From Vitellaria paradoxa (Eukaryota > Streptophyta > Magnoliopsida > Ericales > Sapotaceae): a stretch of 64,000 bases of DNA. A model generated the notes under the pieces. That model did no database searches. It worked only from the letters and a program-made list of their open reading frames with translations, and was not told where the DNA came from. Shown here one piece after another: positions 23,501 through 35,965 of the stretch (position 1 is its first letter; each line of letters opens with the position of its first letter). Made by a program: the position numbers and the translations under genes. The DNA lies in NCBI GenBank assembly GCA_019916065.1, contig CM034239.1, forward strand, positions 45,710,663 through 45,774,662, in the 5' to 3' direction.

Positions 23501-26500
23501 CGTTATTTCTATTGTATTTGAATAAAATATTAATATCTTAGATATATAAAATATATATTTTTGCCAAGTCCCAGCCACATTGAGGCATCCATGCCGTGTC
23601 GTGTCGGTGTCGTGATTGCTGGTCAACCATTTAATGGGGGATCAAATCAACTATTTATGAACATAATAAATCTAATATTATTAACTGTATTTAAAAAAAT
23701 AAATAAATAAAAGACAAATGAAAAAAATGTGATCTAAAAATAAATCCATGAAAAATGATGTAATAGTGAGGCAGTCAAGAAATAGATAATTCTTACAATG
23801 ATAATTAACCTATCACACATAAAAAACTAACAAATAGCAGGCATATCAACCCAAATTTGAATATTCCATCCATTTAATGAGGGATCTTGTTAGATATCTA
23901 AAAAAAAATAATTATTTGATTATATTTATCATATGCATCAACAATCCTAAAAGACATATTGAACCGAGAATAAAACGAAATATCAGTTGGTACTGAGAAG
24001 TAGGCAATTCTTACTAGTGAAAAAAAAAAAGGAAAGAAAAAAAAAAGTAGGCAATTCTTGTGATGATATTTAACCTATTTACCTACCCAAAAAAAAAAAA
24101 AAAAAGAAGTTATCCTATTGCACAAATTCTAGTAGCAGGCTTTTCATTCCAAATTTGAGTAACCCATTCATTTAATGGGGGATCTAGCTAGCTTTTTGTA
24201 AAATGTCATAATATCTATCATATACGGAGGGAATGTTGTGTACGTTTGACTATCTCTGACCATGCAACAAAGGCAACATATGCACTAAGTTGCCGTTTTT
24301 ATGCAACATAGACAAATGGAACATATACAGAGCTGAGGATAAAATTCTTAAAAATTTAAGGAACAGCATGTCCCACAAGAAGCCTAGTACATTGAAGAAC
24401 CATCTCAAGAAGAAGAAACAAGGTCTTTGCTTGGAAGCTTCATTGCTCCAAGGACAAATTATTTTCAACTCCCAAAATTCGCTCAAGAAGTTGGCAAAAA
24501 TGAGTATTATACAAAATGGAAGATGCAAGGTCCATTGTCAAATACGATAACCAAATATCATTAGTGCCTAAGAATTACTTTTAATGTTTATTTTATGCAA
24601 AGTTACCTGCAAGCAAAAGTACGCACACCATTATGGACCAAATATTCACCAGACGTCCTATCTATCTCAGGAGGAGAAACAAGGTATTTGTTTGGAAGCT
24701 TCAACTCCCCATCATACTGAAGCATTCCGGCATACCGGATTTTAGGGAATCGAACTCGATCAAATTTATCAAAGTTTTCATATTCGAGTGCCTTGGCGAG
24801 CATGACCATACGATCTGCTCGGAAGTTGAAAGTCACAACGGCATCTCCATCCACTATAGGACCTACAGCCTTCCCATTTTCATCAACAACAACAAAAGGA
24901 GATAAGTATTGATCATTCACTTTAGGATCCTCCCTCAGTTTCTTGACAGCTTCAATGGCGCTCCTAAACTTATGTGGGGCTTCTCCAAGAACTTGGGCAT
25001 CCCACCCTCGTTTAACAACATCCCAATCATTCTGCAGAAGAACGGCAAAACTTATTTAATCTCACATTCAAGATAACCAAGTTGGAAACAGTATAGAACT
25101 AAATTGCAATCGGGGGAATGCCCTTAGATATTATAATTATTCCCATTAATCCAAATTACTCTTACTTACCCAAAAAAAAAAAAAAAAAAAAAGTTGGAAA
25201 CAGAGAAACGAAGATAAAAATACTGTGGTCAATAGGACATGGGATGATTGAGACATAAGGAAACTTGGCTATGCATGACACCATTGACATGTATTTCTAC
25301 CCCACCTTACAAAGCAAGCACATTCAAGATATTCAGCCAAAATTGAAATCCTGGCACTTACATGCAGGAATAAGATGAGCAATAAACTGTTGAATAACAG
25401 TACAGTGATGCGAGCAGAAATACAACAGCCCACTAGATAGTTGTTATCATAGTAATACTCAAATAGGGTATTCCCTCACCCTAGTACACGTAGTGGGAGG
25501 GCTTTTAGAAGCATCCATGATCTGCATCTCCATGTTTTTTATTGTTCGAGTTTACACTGATTTTGAATAATCACAATTATAATTGACAGAGACATTGCTG
25601 GCATTAACTAATAAATAATTCAATTATAGGCCTTGAGAAAATGCAAAATAGCAAAGGCCTGGCTCGCGAAGTGTGAGAATTCTGCTCAACCGACAGATGC
25701 TCGAATTGAGTAGATAAACACTAAATGACACTTGCATGCAGTATCTTTCAAGAAATTACAAATATATCTAGTTACATATGTAAATTACAATCAATTCTAA
25801 GTTCTAACCTCCAAACTACAATATTCAAATATCTACCTCATAACGATCCATTGTGACATGCATGCGACCTCCCCCAGATGCAATCTGAGCATCAATACCT
25901 TTCTCACGTAATTTTGAGAGATTATTCTCCAGGGTTTCAACAAAGTCTACACTTGTACCATCCAAAACATCACGGCCATCAGTAAGAACATGAACACGGA
26001 TTCTTTTGGCGCCATGTTCACTGGAACCTTTTATCAACAACTGCACCCAAAATAAATAACAATTAACTTAGCAAGGAAATATGGAAGGAATGTAGCAAAA
26101 AACAAAATCATAATTTTCAACCAGAAAAAGAAAAGAACCTGCAACTGGTCAAGCCGAGAGTGAACACCACCATCACTCAATAACCCAATCAGGTGCAATG
26201 TGCCAGTTTCAAAAGATTCCTTAATATACTTAAAACCTTCTCCATCATAAATTTTCCCGCATCCAAGAGCAATGTCAACAAGTTTTGCCCTGTGCAGAAG
26301 TAAATTAATGAAGTCAGCTACTAAACCATAAAAATCACATAATCTGCAAGGAAAATAATAAATAATGATAATTAATTAAAAAAAAAAAGGTAAGCAGAGA
26401 AGTAGGAAACTCTTTAATACAAATAATTACTGACATCAACTACTGGAAAAATAGGCATGAGATTCACAATCAGTTTGGAAAATAAGCTCAAAGTCACAAA

Positions 26501-28742
26501 GGGAAGGCATGCCACATCCATATATTGAGCTTAAACATCAACACCATATTTTCACCATCTCTGTGGGTTAGCTTCCTATGTCAACCTTGTGAGATGAGAC
26601 GTATGCCAATCACACACCTTGGCATGCACCCTCCAAGGTCAATCTTTAGCCTCAAACCTAGATATTGAGCACCACTCCAGAGGCACCTCCTATCCACTTG
26701 CTAGATGCAATTGAGGCACCCATCAACTGAATTAACAGCCTTAGGTGAAACGCATCATCATCATGCTCACTCATGGTGACGGGCTTGGTATTCCTAGGGC
26801 CCAAACTTGGTTTCAGCATACGCCTCATATACTTCAATCCAATTATCTTCAAATTCATCACCAAGGCACTTTAACGCTAACATCAATCTAGGTTGGGAGT
26901 AAGGCCTAGGGATTCCATTAGAAATGGTGAAACAGACACAAAATCAACCCCAAGAACCTATCCCAATCCGTACGTAGTTACATAGGTTGATGAACTAAGT
27001 TAAGGCTAAGGGGACACCCCATGCCCCCTCGAGATAAATCTTGACCAGCTCAAAAGAAAGTTCTCCATTAGACAACACTTCAAGGGAATACAAAAGCACT
27101 CTTCACATGAGGGAAACTCCAAACCATATATGTGTATTCTAAGTCAAATGACCAAACACCTTGAAACATCAATTATTTCCACACCACTTTCAATAGCAGT
27201 TGTTACCTTAAGTTTTCAGCTCATTGAGAATAAATTACTTGTCCCCTTTCTCCACTTGATAGAACACATGGCATTGTACATTTAGAGAAAATGGCCCCCA
27301 AGGTTTGAAACCCAAAGTTCTAGTTTTCTGTCCCACTCCATGTGTCATCTTCTCTTATGTCAATACGTGGACTCAAAACATTACTAAACCTAATTGTGGT
27401 TCAAGTTTTAAGGAACTTGTTGACACGAGAAAATGGAACACAGAGTGGGCCAGAAAATCTAGACTCCGAAACCTACACCTTAAACCCCCCCCTTTGTCTG
27501 TAAAATTGCATCAGCACTCACCTCTCAACCTCTGGGGTTATTAACCATCTCAATGCCTACTATTCATATAAAGCACTTCCAATTGAATTGACAGCCATTC
27601 AGAAACGTTTCATTAAATTCATTTTCTCATCTAATCCAAGTTTTTCATATATACCTTTAGAAACTACAATAAATCACAATTTTGGAATGGGAATAGATAA
27701 CACATCAAAAATAATCTAGCACCACAATCAATCATTGTGAATGAAAATTTTAGCTAGCTAAAAAAGCTTAAGAACCATTTGGTATACCTGTTTCAAGCAC
27801 ATTTTTCATTTCACGTTTTTTAAAATAAAGAAAACATTTTTCATTTTACGTTTTTTAAAAAAAAAAAAAGAAACAGTTCAAAATGCATTTCGTCATTTTT
27901 ATTTTAAAAATATATTTTAGAAAGCAAAAAATAAATTTACACATAAAATATAAAATAACAAAAAATTATTTTGAGTATTTTTAACTCAAAACAATAAACT
28001 ATCAAAATACAAAAAATAAAAAATATCAAATCCTGCGTTTTCTGTTTTCTTGTCTTGAGATTTTCAAAATATAAAATATATTAAATTGAAAATACGAACA
28101 GAAAACAAAAAATAAACATACAAAAACCAAATGCTACCTTACTTTTTCTTTCAGATAAACAATACTCAAAATTCAAAAATAACTACTCACGTTTAGTAAC
28201 CAAAACTGATCCTACCGCCGCATTTTTTGTAGACAAATTCTATGTAAATCACAAATCGCTACGGAGTTTCCAAGCATTGCGTCAGAACTCAAAAGGGCCA
28301 CAACTTGAAAGAGGGCATAAAGTAGGGAAGAGAAGAACATTCACCCTTGAGCGAAAATCCGACCCGCGCCAAGGGCATTGTGTCCGACTTCACTGTTTCC
28401 CATGTCATCCTCTGTGGGAAGCCCCACAGCCGTGCCATGAGCCCTCACCAATCTCCACTTTTCAGGGGCACCCTGAAGGATCCCAACCAGACAAGGTCAA
28501 TAGTTCCTTCCACAGCACATATATATATATATACACACACACATGCGTTCGAGGATAGAAATATAGATACAAATATATACATTTTTAAGGGAATCCATGG
28601 TGGGAGTTTCGGCTACATGGATGCAGTTGTACCGATTGGGATTGGCTTCGCCCCACCCATCCAACACCACCATCGCCACGATCTTACCCTTCTGTAGCTT
28701 CGGGTGATCCGCCAGTTTCCATGAGAATTCTGAGCTACCCAT
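20573..28742 (-). CDS. PGM1: 2,3-bisphosphoglycerate-independent phosphoglycerate mutase
   Basis: Nine coding exons: 28742-28581, 28472-28345, 26289-26139, 26040-25837, 25031-24607, 22945-22753, 22665-22570, 21787-21632 and 20737-20573. All borders are GT-AG and in phase. The product is 559 residues, the standard plant iPGAM length. It interconverts 3- and 2-phosphoglycerate in cytosolic glycolysis without 2,3-BPG, using two divalent metals. Visible signatures: VLDGWGEA (metal-site Asp, N-terminal), [15 protein letters not shown] with the catalytic Ser at about residue 81, [27 protein letters not shown] and [11 protein letters not shown] (second metal site, near residues 469-478). The C-terminus [10 protein letters not shown] matches the family. 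Nothing suggests inactivation. Intron 2 (2.06 kb) and intron 5 (1.66 kb) are swollen by repeats. Confidence 0.97.
21062..21351. mobile_element. MITE candidate in mutase intron 8
   Basis: The left terminus AGGGCGTTTGGAAGACAAAA pairs with a right terminus that reverse-complements to AGGCCCTGTTTAGATAACAAAA. The element is about 290 bp, AT-rich and without coding capacity. It lies between the last two coding exons of the mutase gene. Confidence 0.5.
23160..24230. repeat. Degenerate direct repeats in mutase intron 5
   Basis: A phrase of the form CCAA-TTTGA-TA-CCATCCATTTAATG-GGGATC recurs near 23626, 23850 and 24148, each time followed by an AT-rich segment. AGTAGGCAATTCTT or its variant AATAGATAATTCTT recurs near 23781, 23999 and 24047. 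Together they indicate two to three decayed tandem units of roughly 220-300 bp. The first part (23160-23630) is a separate block with repeated GTTGGACTCA words and a GTGTCGTGTCGGTGTCG stretch. Confidence 0.55.
26480..27560. other. Insertion-like unique block in mutase intron 2
   Basis: A stretch of about 1 kb with higher GC than ordinary introns of this window. It has no A/T homopolymers and only stop-broken frames (the longest, 26658-26864 on the minus strand, has no recognised family). It is probably decayed transposon or other inserted DNA; I could not classify it. Confidence 0.35.
27768..28142. mobile_element. Small TIR element, family B, in mutase intron 2
   Basis: The left end TTAAGAACCATTTGGTATACC pairs with a right end that reverse-complements to TAAGGTAGCATTTGGTTTTTG. 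The interior is rich in AAAACAGAAAA-type words and their complements. It is about 375 bp. It resembles the elements at 29184-29467 and 52186-53279. Confidence 0.5.
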
Positions 28743-28830
28743 CTCTTTCTCTCTAGTCGAATCGAAAAGCTTCACAATCGCACCGTCCAAGCAAATCCGA
28801 AAACCAGTCAATCAAGTATGAGATCCAAAA

Positions 28831-28844
28831 CATGCATGCATGCA
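28831..28844. promoter_or_regulatory. RY-repeat (CATGCATG) in mutase promoter
   Basis: Two overlapping CATGCATG words sit about 90 bases upstream of the mutase ATG. CATGCA(TG) is the target of B3-domain regulators of the seed programme. It could also lie in the 5' UTR or be chance sequence. Confidence 0.35.
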
Positions 28845-28897
28845 CATAATGTATATCTATATATGCGATAAATGAAACACAATGAATAGTGACAAAA

Positions 28898-28988
28898 CCG
28901 TGGGAGCCAACGGTAAGGAAGAAAAGCAATACAACTGTAAAAACCCGTGGGAGCCAATGGTAAGGGAGTTAAGGCAATACAACTGTAA
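28898..28988. repeat. 47-bp tandem duplication in mutase promoter
   Basis: CCGTGGGAGCCAACGGTAAG at 28898 recurs with few changes at 28945. Both copies end in GCAATACAACTGTAA. Each copy carries a CAACTG MYB-type core, so the duplication doubles that site about 160-245 bases upstream of the ATG. Confidence 0.8.
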
Positions 28989-29183
28989 CAATGGAGAGAG
29001 GCTTTCGCTCTGTCCACAGCGAGGTTATTTGAAAAAAAAAATTACTATAAATCCGTTAAAAGAAAAGAGTTATAATTTCATAATTCGTCTACTTGCATAA
29101 AAAAACTTAAATTTTAAAAAAACTTACAAATATTTAAGATTTATTTGGTACAACAAAATATTTGAAAAACATTGAGAATTTTT

Positions 29184-29467
29184 AAAGGGTTATTTGGTTT
29201 GTTTTTTTATTTTTTATTTTCTGTTTTGATCTCATTTTTTATTTTATGTTTTTACAAATAAGAAAAACAACTCAAAATTCATTTGATTACTTATTTACAT
29301 ATGAAATAAAAAATGATGAAAAGTCGTTTTGAAAATTTTTAATAAAAAACAAAAAAAATATCAAAACAAGGAAAACAAAATATTTTCTATTTTTTCATTT
29401 TGAGATTTTTAACACATAAAACAAAAACAGAAAATAGAAAACACAAAAGTAAACTAAATGCCACTTA
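29184..29467. mobile_element. Small TIR element, family B
   Basis: The left end AAAGGGTTATTTGGTTTGTTT and the reverse complement of the right end TTTTAAGTGGCATTTAGTTTAC form imperfect inverted repeats. The interior alternates TTTTATTTTCTGTTTT words with their complements, as in 27768-28142. Confidence 0.5.
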
Positions 29468-30902
29468 AAATTTTTTAACACATTTTGTACTTATTATACT
29501 TTGTAAAATTTTATAAATTTATATAATAAAATAAGACGAATTTTAAAAATATCTTTTTCATAAAATTGAAAAGTTGAGGCTGAGTTTTATTTTTGAATGG
29601 ATGATTGAAATCTTTAACAAATCAAAAATTTTTCACAAATTCTTGCTCAATCTTTGAATCACTTTGCAATTATTGAATTAAATTTAATGATAATATTAGA
29701 AAAGTTATATTAAAAAACATGAAAATTAAACTACTATATATTATAAATACATGCATATTTAATCTTAGTTAGGGAGTGCTGTGGGTATGGAGTATTCACT
29801 AATATATATATATATATATATATATATTAATTGGCATTGATGTGTATCGAAATGTCTGACCGTTGCTCCAGCAGAAGATACCAATTCCAAGCTTTAAGAA
29901 GGCCCAACATTCTCAAGGTTAGATTTCTTTGACCCGAGGGTAAGAAATGAAAAGCGGAATACATTTAATTTTTTTTATTATATATGATGAAAATTATTTG
30001 AAAATAGTATTTTATTGTAAAATTTTATTTTAATCTTTCATTAAATAATGTGATAATGCTATTAGTGTAATAAAAAAATATTTTAATGGATTAATTTTTT
30101 TTTTCAATTGATAAATTCACAAAAACAGTATATCATTATGGCAAAAAATTTTTTGCATTATTCAAATTATTCTAGGCGATGGCCAAACTCACACAATCAT
30201 AATTACAAACATAATCGAGAATATATGATACTGTGTTTAGTATGAAATTAAAATTTAAGGACATATTAATCTTTTAATCCTGCAACATTTTTCCCAATTT
30301 ACCCTATTTTTTAAAAAAAATTAACTTTTAATCCCCCAATAAGAGATAAATATATTAACTAATTTAAATGTTTATAAATTATAACTAAATTAAACAGGAT
30401 TAAAAAATTTTATATGTAAGACGATATTTACCCGCTTTTAATTAAACTCATCTCGAACATAAACTTATATTTTTTTATTATTATTAATTAAGCATCACAT
30501 GAAAAAAAAAACTAACGAGAAGGAACTTTTCTCTTTTTCTTTATTACTTATTTTATTTATTTATTTATTTTTTGTAGAATAGCCTGATGAATGGCACTAG
30601 TATTTACATACGTAAACAAATTTTTATAAATTTTAATAAATTTTTTACAAATCTCAATAATCTTTTGACAAATTTTATAATTCTTTAACCACTTTCAATA
30701 AATTCTGATTTAAAAACATTCTGGTAGAACTTAAAAAATCGTTCAGACGATTTCTTTCTTTAAAAATCAGATGCAAAAGTCAAAAGATTTCACTATTCAT
30801 ATCTGAAAAATGTGATTTGGTGAATGTATGGCAAACGTCTAAAAATTTTTTAAACCATTTTTTTACTATTTTTCGTTATTTTTTACCGTACCAAACTGAT
30901 CC

Positions 30903-31153
30903 TTAGGCTTAGTTTGGCAAAAAAAATAGCTGACTTATTTTTAGCTAGCTAGCCAACTATTTCTATGTTGAGGAAGGAAAAAATGTAGCTTTTTTAGATA
31001 ATTTTTTAACTTTGGTTAAATTGACATTTTTGTCCCTAAATATTTTTTAAAAACTTAAAATATAAAATAATAAATTTGATTATTTCACAAATAAATAAAT
31101 AAGTCAAAGAGCCAATAAATAAATTAGCTCTTCCTTCCCAAACGCAACCTTAC
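30903..31153. mobile_element. MITE candidate with TTTGG termini
   Basis: The left end TTAGGCTTAGTTTGGCAAAA and the reverse complement of the right end TAAGGTTGCGTTTGGGAAGG are imperfect inverted repeats. The interior has the palindromic TAGCTAGCTAGC region near 30943. It is about 250 bp and non-coding. Confidence 0.5.
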
Positions 31154-31969
31154 TGTATTTTGTAAAACTTTAAACATAACCTACAAGTTTGCCTCTGGAG
31201 GGAAAGCTACGAGCCTTCTTTGTAACGCACGTGACGAGCCCACGTCCCGTATCAACATAAACATCGCGCTCGCTTGGTGGCCAAGGAAAAGTTTGGCCCT
31301 TTCTAAACCAAAATATTTTGCTGGTTCTTTGGTTTTTTTTAATTTTATTTTTTTAATTTTTGAAAAAAAAAAAAAGAAAAGCAGAGGCATTTGCATCAAG
31401 ATTACCCTTTCAAACCCAATTCCGCAATCTATGCTCCGATGTCGTCTTTTGTTTTACGATGATTTTTTATCAGGTAAAAAAATGAAAGCGTTTTATTTAA
31501 AAAAATCTAAATTATTTTAAATTAATTTGCACACGAACTCAAAATTTATAGTTAACGGGGGATAAAATTGTATTTTGAATAATAAATATAAATAAAAGTA
31601 AAAATATAGTAGATGTAAAAGTTTAGTAACAATAAAAAATAATTCAAAAAAAATAATAAAATTAATAAAACCTTAATATAATTTTTTAAATTAGTTAACG
31701 CAATTACCTTATTGGGTTGGTCTATGCTCATGAGCAAATATATTAACGAGAAGGAGGGCTAGATCCTTCTAAGTATTTTTATCGATTTTAATTTTGTTTT
31801 AGATGACTTTTTTAAAAAATAAAAAAAAAAATTCTACCAGTTCACGTAAGTGTTCTTCTGGATATAAGTTTTCATTAGCTAAATTTAACCAATTTATCAC
31901 TCTGTAGTTTTTAAATATAAAATGATATTTCTCTCAATTACATATGGTACATGAATGCAAACGCCCAGC

Positions 31970-32281
31970 TTTTGGTGTTTGGATATTCAAAAAAATTCAA
32001 AATACTTCAAAAGTTTTCAAATCCCTCAAATTAAAATTTACCACCTATCATTTTTACATCACATCAACCTCAACTTTTGAGTTTTTTTGGGACTCCAAAC
32101 ACCCCAAAACGTCCCACAATTGGTGTGTTTGGAATTATATAAAATTGTATAGAATTATAAAAATTAGTATCTCGTATTTTGTGCAATAAGTAGATAATTT
32201 ATATTTTATAGTCTCGTAATTCATGTTTGTAAAAATTTATAGAGTTTTATATTTTTTTGTTGAGCTCCAAACACTACCTAT
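31970..32281. mobile_element. Two adjacent MITE candidates
   Basis: The first unit (about 31970-32106) starts TTGGTGTTTGGATATTC and ends with the complement of GGGGTGTTTGGAGTCCC. The second (about 32123-32281) starts GGTGTGTTTGGAATTATA and ends with the complement of TAGGTAGTGTTTGGAGC. Each has TGTTTGG-type inverted ends and an AT-rich non-coding interior. Confidence 0.45.
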
Positions 32282-32952
32282 GAGTGCTTTTAGAGTTTTT
32301 TTTTTTTTTTTTTTATCAAATTAAGCTCTACAAATTTCTTTAAATTTTAAATTTTTTACTTATTACATAAATTATGAAAAAAAATTTTATTTACTACACA
32401 AATTACGAAATGATAACTTTTATAAATTCAAACTTCATTTGGTTGAGTCAAAAACTACTGAAAGTTATAAAAAATTACAAATATTTATTTACTTTTACCA
32501 ACTTTTGTCATTTTCTTTTTTCTTGCATTTATTTTCAAAATTTAACTTTTACAAACTTTTACAAAAAGTTACTCATTTTTTTTAATATTTGTCAACTTTT
32601 CGTATTAATTTTTTACCAAAATCATTAGAATAGTTTATTTTATACCGTTCCAACAAATTATTTTAGTCACTTTTAATCGGTCTTCTAAATATTAAAAAAA
32701 TGACTCACATTCCCTATATATATATATATATATTATCACTTTTGGTCACCCAGACAACCGGTTAAACAACTCGTAGCACCTTTATATCCAAGAGGTTGCA
32801 TCATGGAATTGTGAGTTCACCCCTCATTTTTCTTGCTTTGTCTAGGGGAGCAAATGCAATTAGATTGTGGGCGCTGTAACTTCTCCAGTACTTGAGGCCC
32901 GCCGCCGTTTGATGCCTAAAATTGAGGAAGAGTGACGCGGTGGCTGTTCGAG

Positions 32953-33163
32953 TTTTTTTTTTTTTTTTTTTGTGACCTGAAACCTGAGATGGGCAGTTCT
33001 ATTAGAACTATCCTACCTTGCCCAACTGAAGGCGAGAGACTTAATTTTAAGGCATCGTCTGATTAGTCAGGAGTCTGATCCTAACGCAGTTTGAACCCCC
33101 GACATTCTAAGTTATGATTTTAGCTCAAACCTTACTTTGTCCACTAGGTTACCCCATAGGAAT
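32953..33163 (-). mobile_element. tRNA-derived SINE with poly(A) tail
   Basis: On the minus strand an A-box-like GGTAACCTAGTGGACAAAG (33153-33135) precedes a B box GGGTTCAAACTG (33098-33087), about 40 bases further. A body of about 115 bases follows, then a 19-base poly(A) (plus-strand T run 32953-32971). The flanks TGGCTGTTCGAG (32941-32952) and TGGCTATCTGAG (33164-33175) match at 9 of 12 positions, as expected of an old target-site duplication. This is the best-supported SINE in the window. Confidence 0.7.
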
Positions 33164-33775
33164 TGGCTATCTGAGTTGTCCAATCAAGATGAGGTGAATA
33201 TCACATAAACGAAACTTTAGCTCGACAAAGACGAAAAAAGGGAAAAAAAAAACAACAAAAAAAAAAATTTAAGTGAAGAGGAGACATACTGAAATAATTT
33301 CGAACTTAAAAAGAAGTTTCAATAATTCTAAAAAAAATTCAAATGTTTTAATTTTTTTAAATTCTAAAAAATTTTAACTTCTTTAAAAAATATGTCAAAA
33401 TCTATTAGAACAAATTATTATGATACGTTCTAACGGATTTTATTAGATTTTTTAAAAAGTTATACTAATATTTATGCTAAAAATTTTCAAAAAAGTCTAA
33501 AAGTTTGTAAAATTTTTCACTAAAATTTTATCGCATATCACTTTATATAATTTTTGACAACTTTATATCAAATCAAAAACAAACATTTAACTATCATTTT
33601 AAAATAATTTTTTACACTCCTAAATTTTAAAACATTTTACTCTAGTTAATTTTTTTTTTCTTTTACAATCCAAACGACCTCGTATACACGATGAATGAAG
33701 GAGAGGGGGGTCTTGACATTTTTTGTTTTCAGAGAAGACTTAGTTGTAGAAAATGAAAGTAGCTAAAACTCTCTG

Positions 33776-34047
33776 ACTTGGTTTGGAAATTAAAAAGATT
33801 AGTTTTTTTTTTTTTTTTTAACTAACTAGTAACTACCTAGTAAAAGCTAATTTTTTTGTGTTCGGGAGGAAAAAAATTAGTTTTTTCGTAGTTAGCTTTT
33901 TAGTTTTTTGTTAATTTGATATTTTGGCTCTTTAAAGTTTAAAAGAAAATTAAAATGTAAGAATGTAAATTTGATCATTTTAAAAAAAGTCAAAAAATTA
34001 GTAACTGGTAGCTGAGCTACCAGCTATCGATTTCCAAACGGAACCTT
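33776..34047. mobile_element. MITE candidate with GGTTTGGAAAT termini
   Basis: The left end CTTGGTTTGGAAATTAAAAA pairs with a right end that reverse-complements to AGGTTCCGTTTGGAAATCG. The interior repeats TAACTAGTAACTACCTAG and AGCTGAGCTACCAGCT words. It is about 270 bp and non-coding. Confidence 0.5.
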
Positions 34048-34776
34048 TATTTCTCTTTCCGAATTGTATTCTCTCCTTTTTTATTCTATATCTCTCTCTT
34101 AATTTGTAATAGATAATGTATATTTAAGGATTTTGTAATAAACACACTCTTTTTCCTTTTATTAATTATGAAATTGTTAGTTTTTTAGCACTGCTAAATT
34201 CTAGTTTTTTTAGCATAGCTAAATTCCTCTTATTTGTTCCAAGCCATGAAGAGTGGCAGTTGAGGTGAGGAAGTTAATATAATATTTGACTTTGATATTA
34301 TTTAATGGATCTATTGTTAAATATGAATAATGTGATGATTGTTAGCATTTATAATTTTTACTTAGATGACGTTAAAATCAAGTTTTGATTATATGCATTT
34401 AATGTTTGGAAGAATGTTTCACGTAGACTACTTTTTTAAATTCAAAATTAATAATTATCGTATCATTTAAAAAATTTTAAGAGTCACGAAAAAATATTAC
34501 TGAACGTTGTTAAAATTTTAGAATTTTTTCAATACAATCTTGTAAAAAGATTTGTTAAATAAATTATAAAGTTTCATGTCTTGTTCGATAAATATCTCAT
34601 TTTTAAAATATCTTTTGAGGATAAAAAAAAGTCATATATGATTTTATGAAAAAATTGTTTGATTCAAATTCACAATAGTTGAGTTTAAGTTGAGTTATAA
34701 TATTATATTAAATTATTCATTGAGATATCACTATTTGAAGTGGCATGGGACCTACATCATTATAATTGTTATTATT

Positions 34777-34913
34777 GGTGTGTTTGGAGTGATAAAAAGT
34801 AAGATAAATTGAGAATTTGTAATGTGTGCAGTGAAAGAAAAAAATTGATGTAATATTAAATTAACAGAGATTTATAGAATTTTTTGTTATTTGTTTGCAA
34901 ACCAAACGGAGCC
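34777..34913 (+). mobile_element. Small TIR element, family A, intergenic copy
   Basis: Starts GGTGTGTTTGGAGTGATAAA and ends GCAAACCAAACGGAGCC. Between them are the landmarks AAGATAAATTGAGAATT, GTGCAGTGAAAGAAAAAA, TTGATGTAATAT and AACAGAGATTTATAGA, shared in the same order with the copies at 40303 and 45928. It is 137 bp long. Confidence 0.7.
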
Positions 34914-35574
34914 TATATATCAAATCATTTGCCTCAAAATTTTTCATATTTAACTTGGTTAGTTATGCTTTACTTAACTCGAGCTTGCCAAAAAAATTTT
35001 ATAAAACAAAGTTGAATCCTTCAATGCTCGACTTAGTTCATTTGCAAACTTAGTTAACGGGCTCGTCGAGCTCGGTTAATCTAACCCAAGCGAACATTGA
35101 ACGTATAAATTTATTTTCATGATTTAGTCTTTGTTAAAGAAATAAGGTTTATATGTTATTATTATTAATTTTTAATAAAAGTGTAGGCTTAAATGGATTT
35201 TATATAAGATAGATATATTTTGTAATATATAAATTATTATACAAAATATAATATAAATTAAATATTTTATTTTTATGTATTTTATTATATAAACCTTTAT
35301 AAATGAGCTCGAAAAAAATTATAAGCCTAAATATTTAACAAGAAATAAGTAGTTATAACATATGTAATATCTTGGTAACAGCCATCAATTTACCCATTTG
35401 ATAAAGAGTAAAAGTCAGATGGATCAAAAACAGTTATTTCATATGAAACTATTGAATCGGCCCAACTAATAATCAAAACCACACAATATATCAATCAATA
35501 CATTTTATTTTATGTTTACATGTTAATTTGAATCATTTTATTTTTTTTTTCCACTAATGTCTAACCATTTATAA

Positions 35575-35965
35575 GGAGGGATAGGATTAAAAACGAGTAG
35601 ATTAGGGACAAAGTAGGAATATCATCGATTGAAGATAAAATGAGAGAAAATCGATTAAGATGGTTCGACCATGTTCAAAGGCGTCCAACGGAGGTATCTG
35701 TTAGAAGATGTGAAAGTATGGAGATTGACAGGAGTAGGAGAGGAAGAGGAAGAGGAAGACCTAAAAAAAGTTGGAAAAAACTATTAAACATGACCTTATC
35801 TACCTGGATCTAACGGAAGACATGATCCTAAAGAGATTTGATTGACGTCGTCAAATTCATATAACCTACCCCACGATCCTAAAGAGATTTGATTGACGTC
35901 GTCAAATTCATATAACCTACCCCACTTAGTGAGAAAACGCTTTGTTTGGTTTGGTTTGGTTTATT
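35575..35965 (+). mobile_element. 5'-truncated RTE-type LINE
   Basis: About 390 bp. The plus-strand frame encodes the C-terminal motif of plant RTE reverse transcriptases (MRENRLRWFDHVQRRP, then a GRGRGRPKKSWKK basic stretch). It is followed by the RTE 3' end CCCCACTTAGTGAGAAAAC and a TTTGG simple repeat tail. The 9-bp direct repeat CATTTATAA lies on both sides (35566-35574 and 35966-35974), consistent with a target-site duplication. The first 1-2 kb of the element is absent, so it is dead. It contains a perfect 51-bp tandem duplication, listed separately. Confidence 0.8.
35824..35925. repeat. Perfect 51-bp tandem duplication in the RTE copy
   Basis: GATCCTAAAGAGATTTGATT begins at 35824 and again at 35875; the two 51-base units, each ending CCTACCCCAC, appear identical. 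The lack of divergence implies the duplication is much younger than the element, or a sequence/assembly artefact. Confidence 0.85.

Noticed and set aside
31181..31520. Opposing short frames around a higher-GC patch
   Set aside because: Both run through homopolymers, have no recognised family and no splice or promoter support; noted only as part of the spacer.
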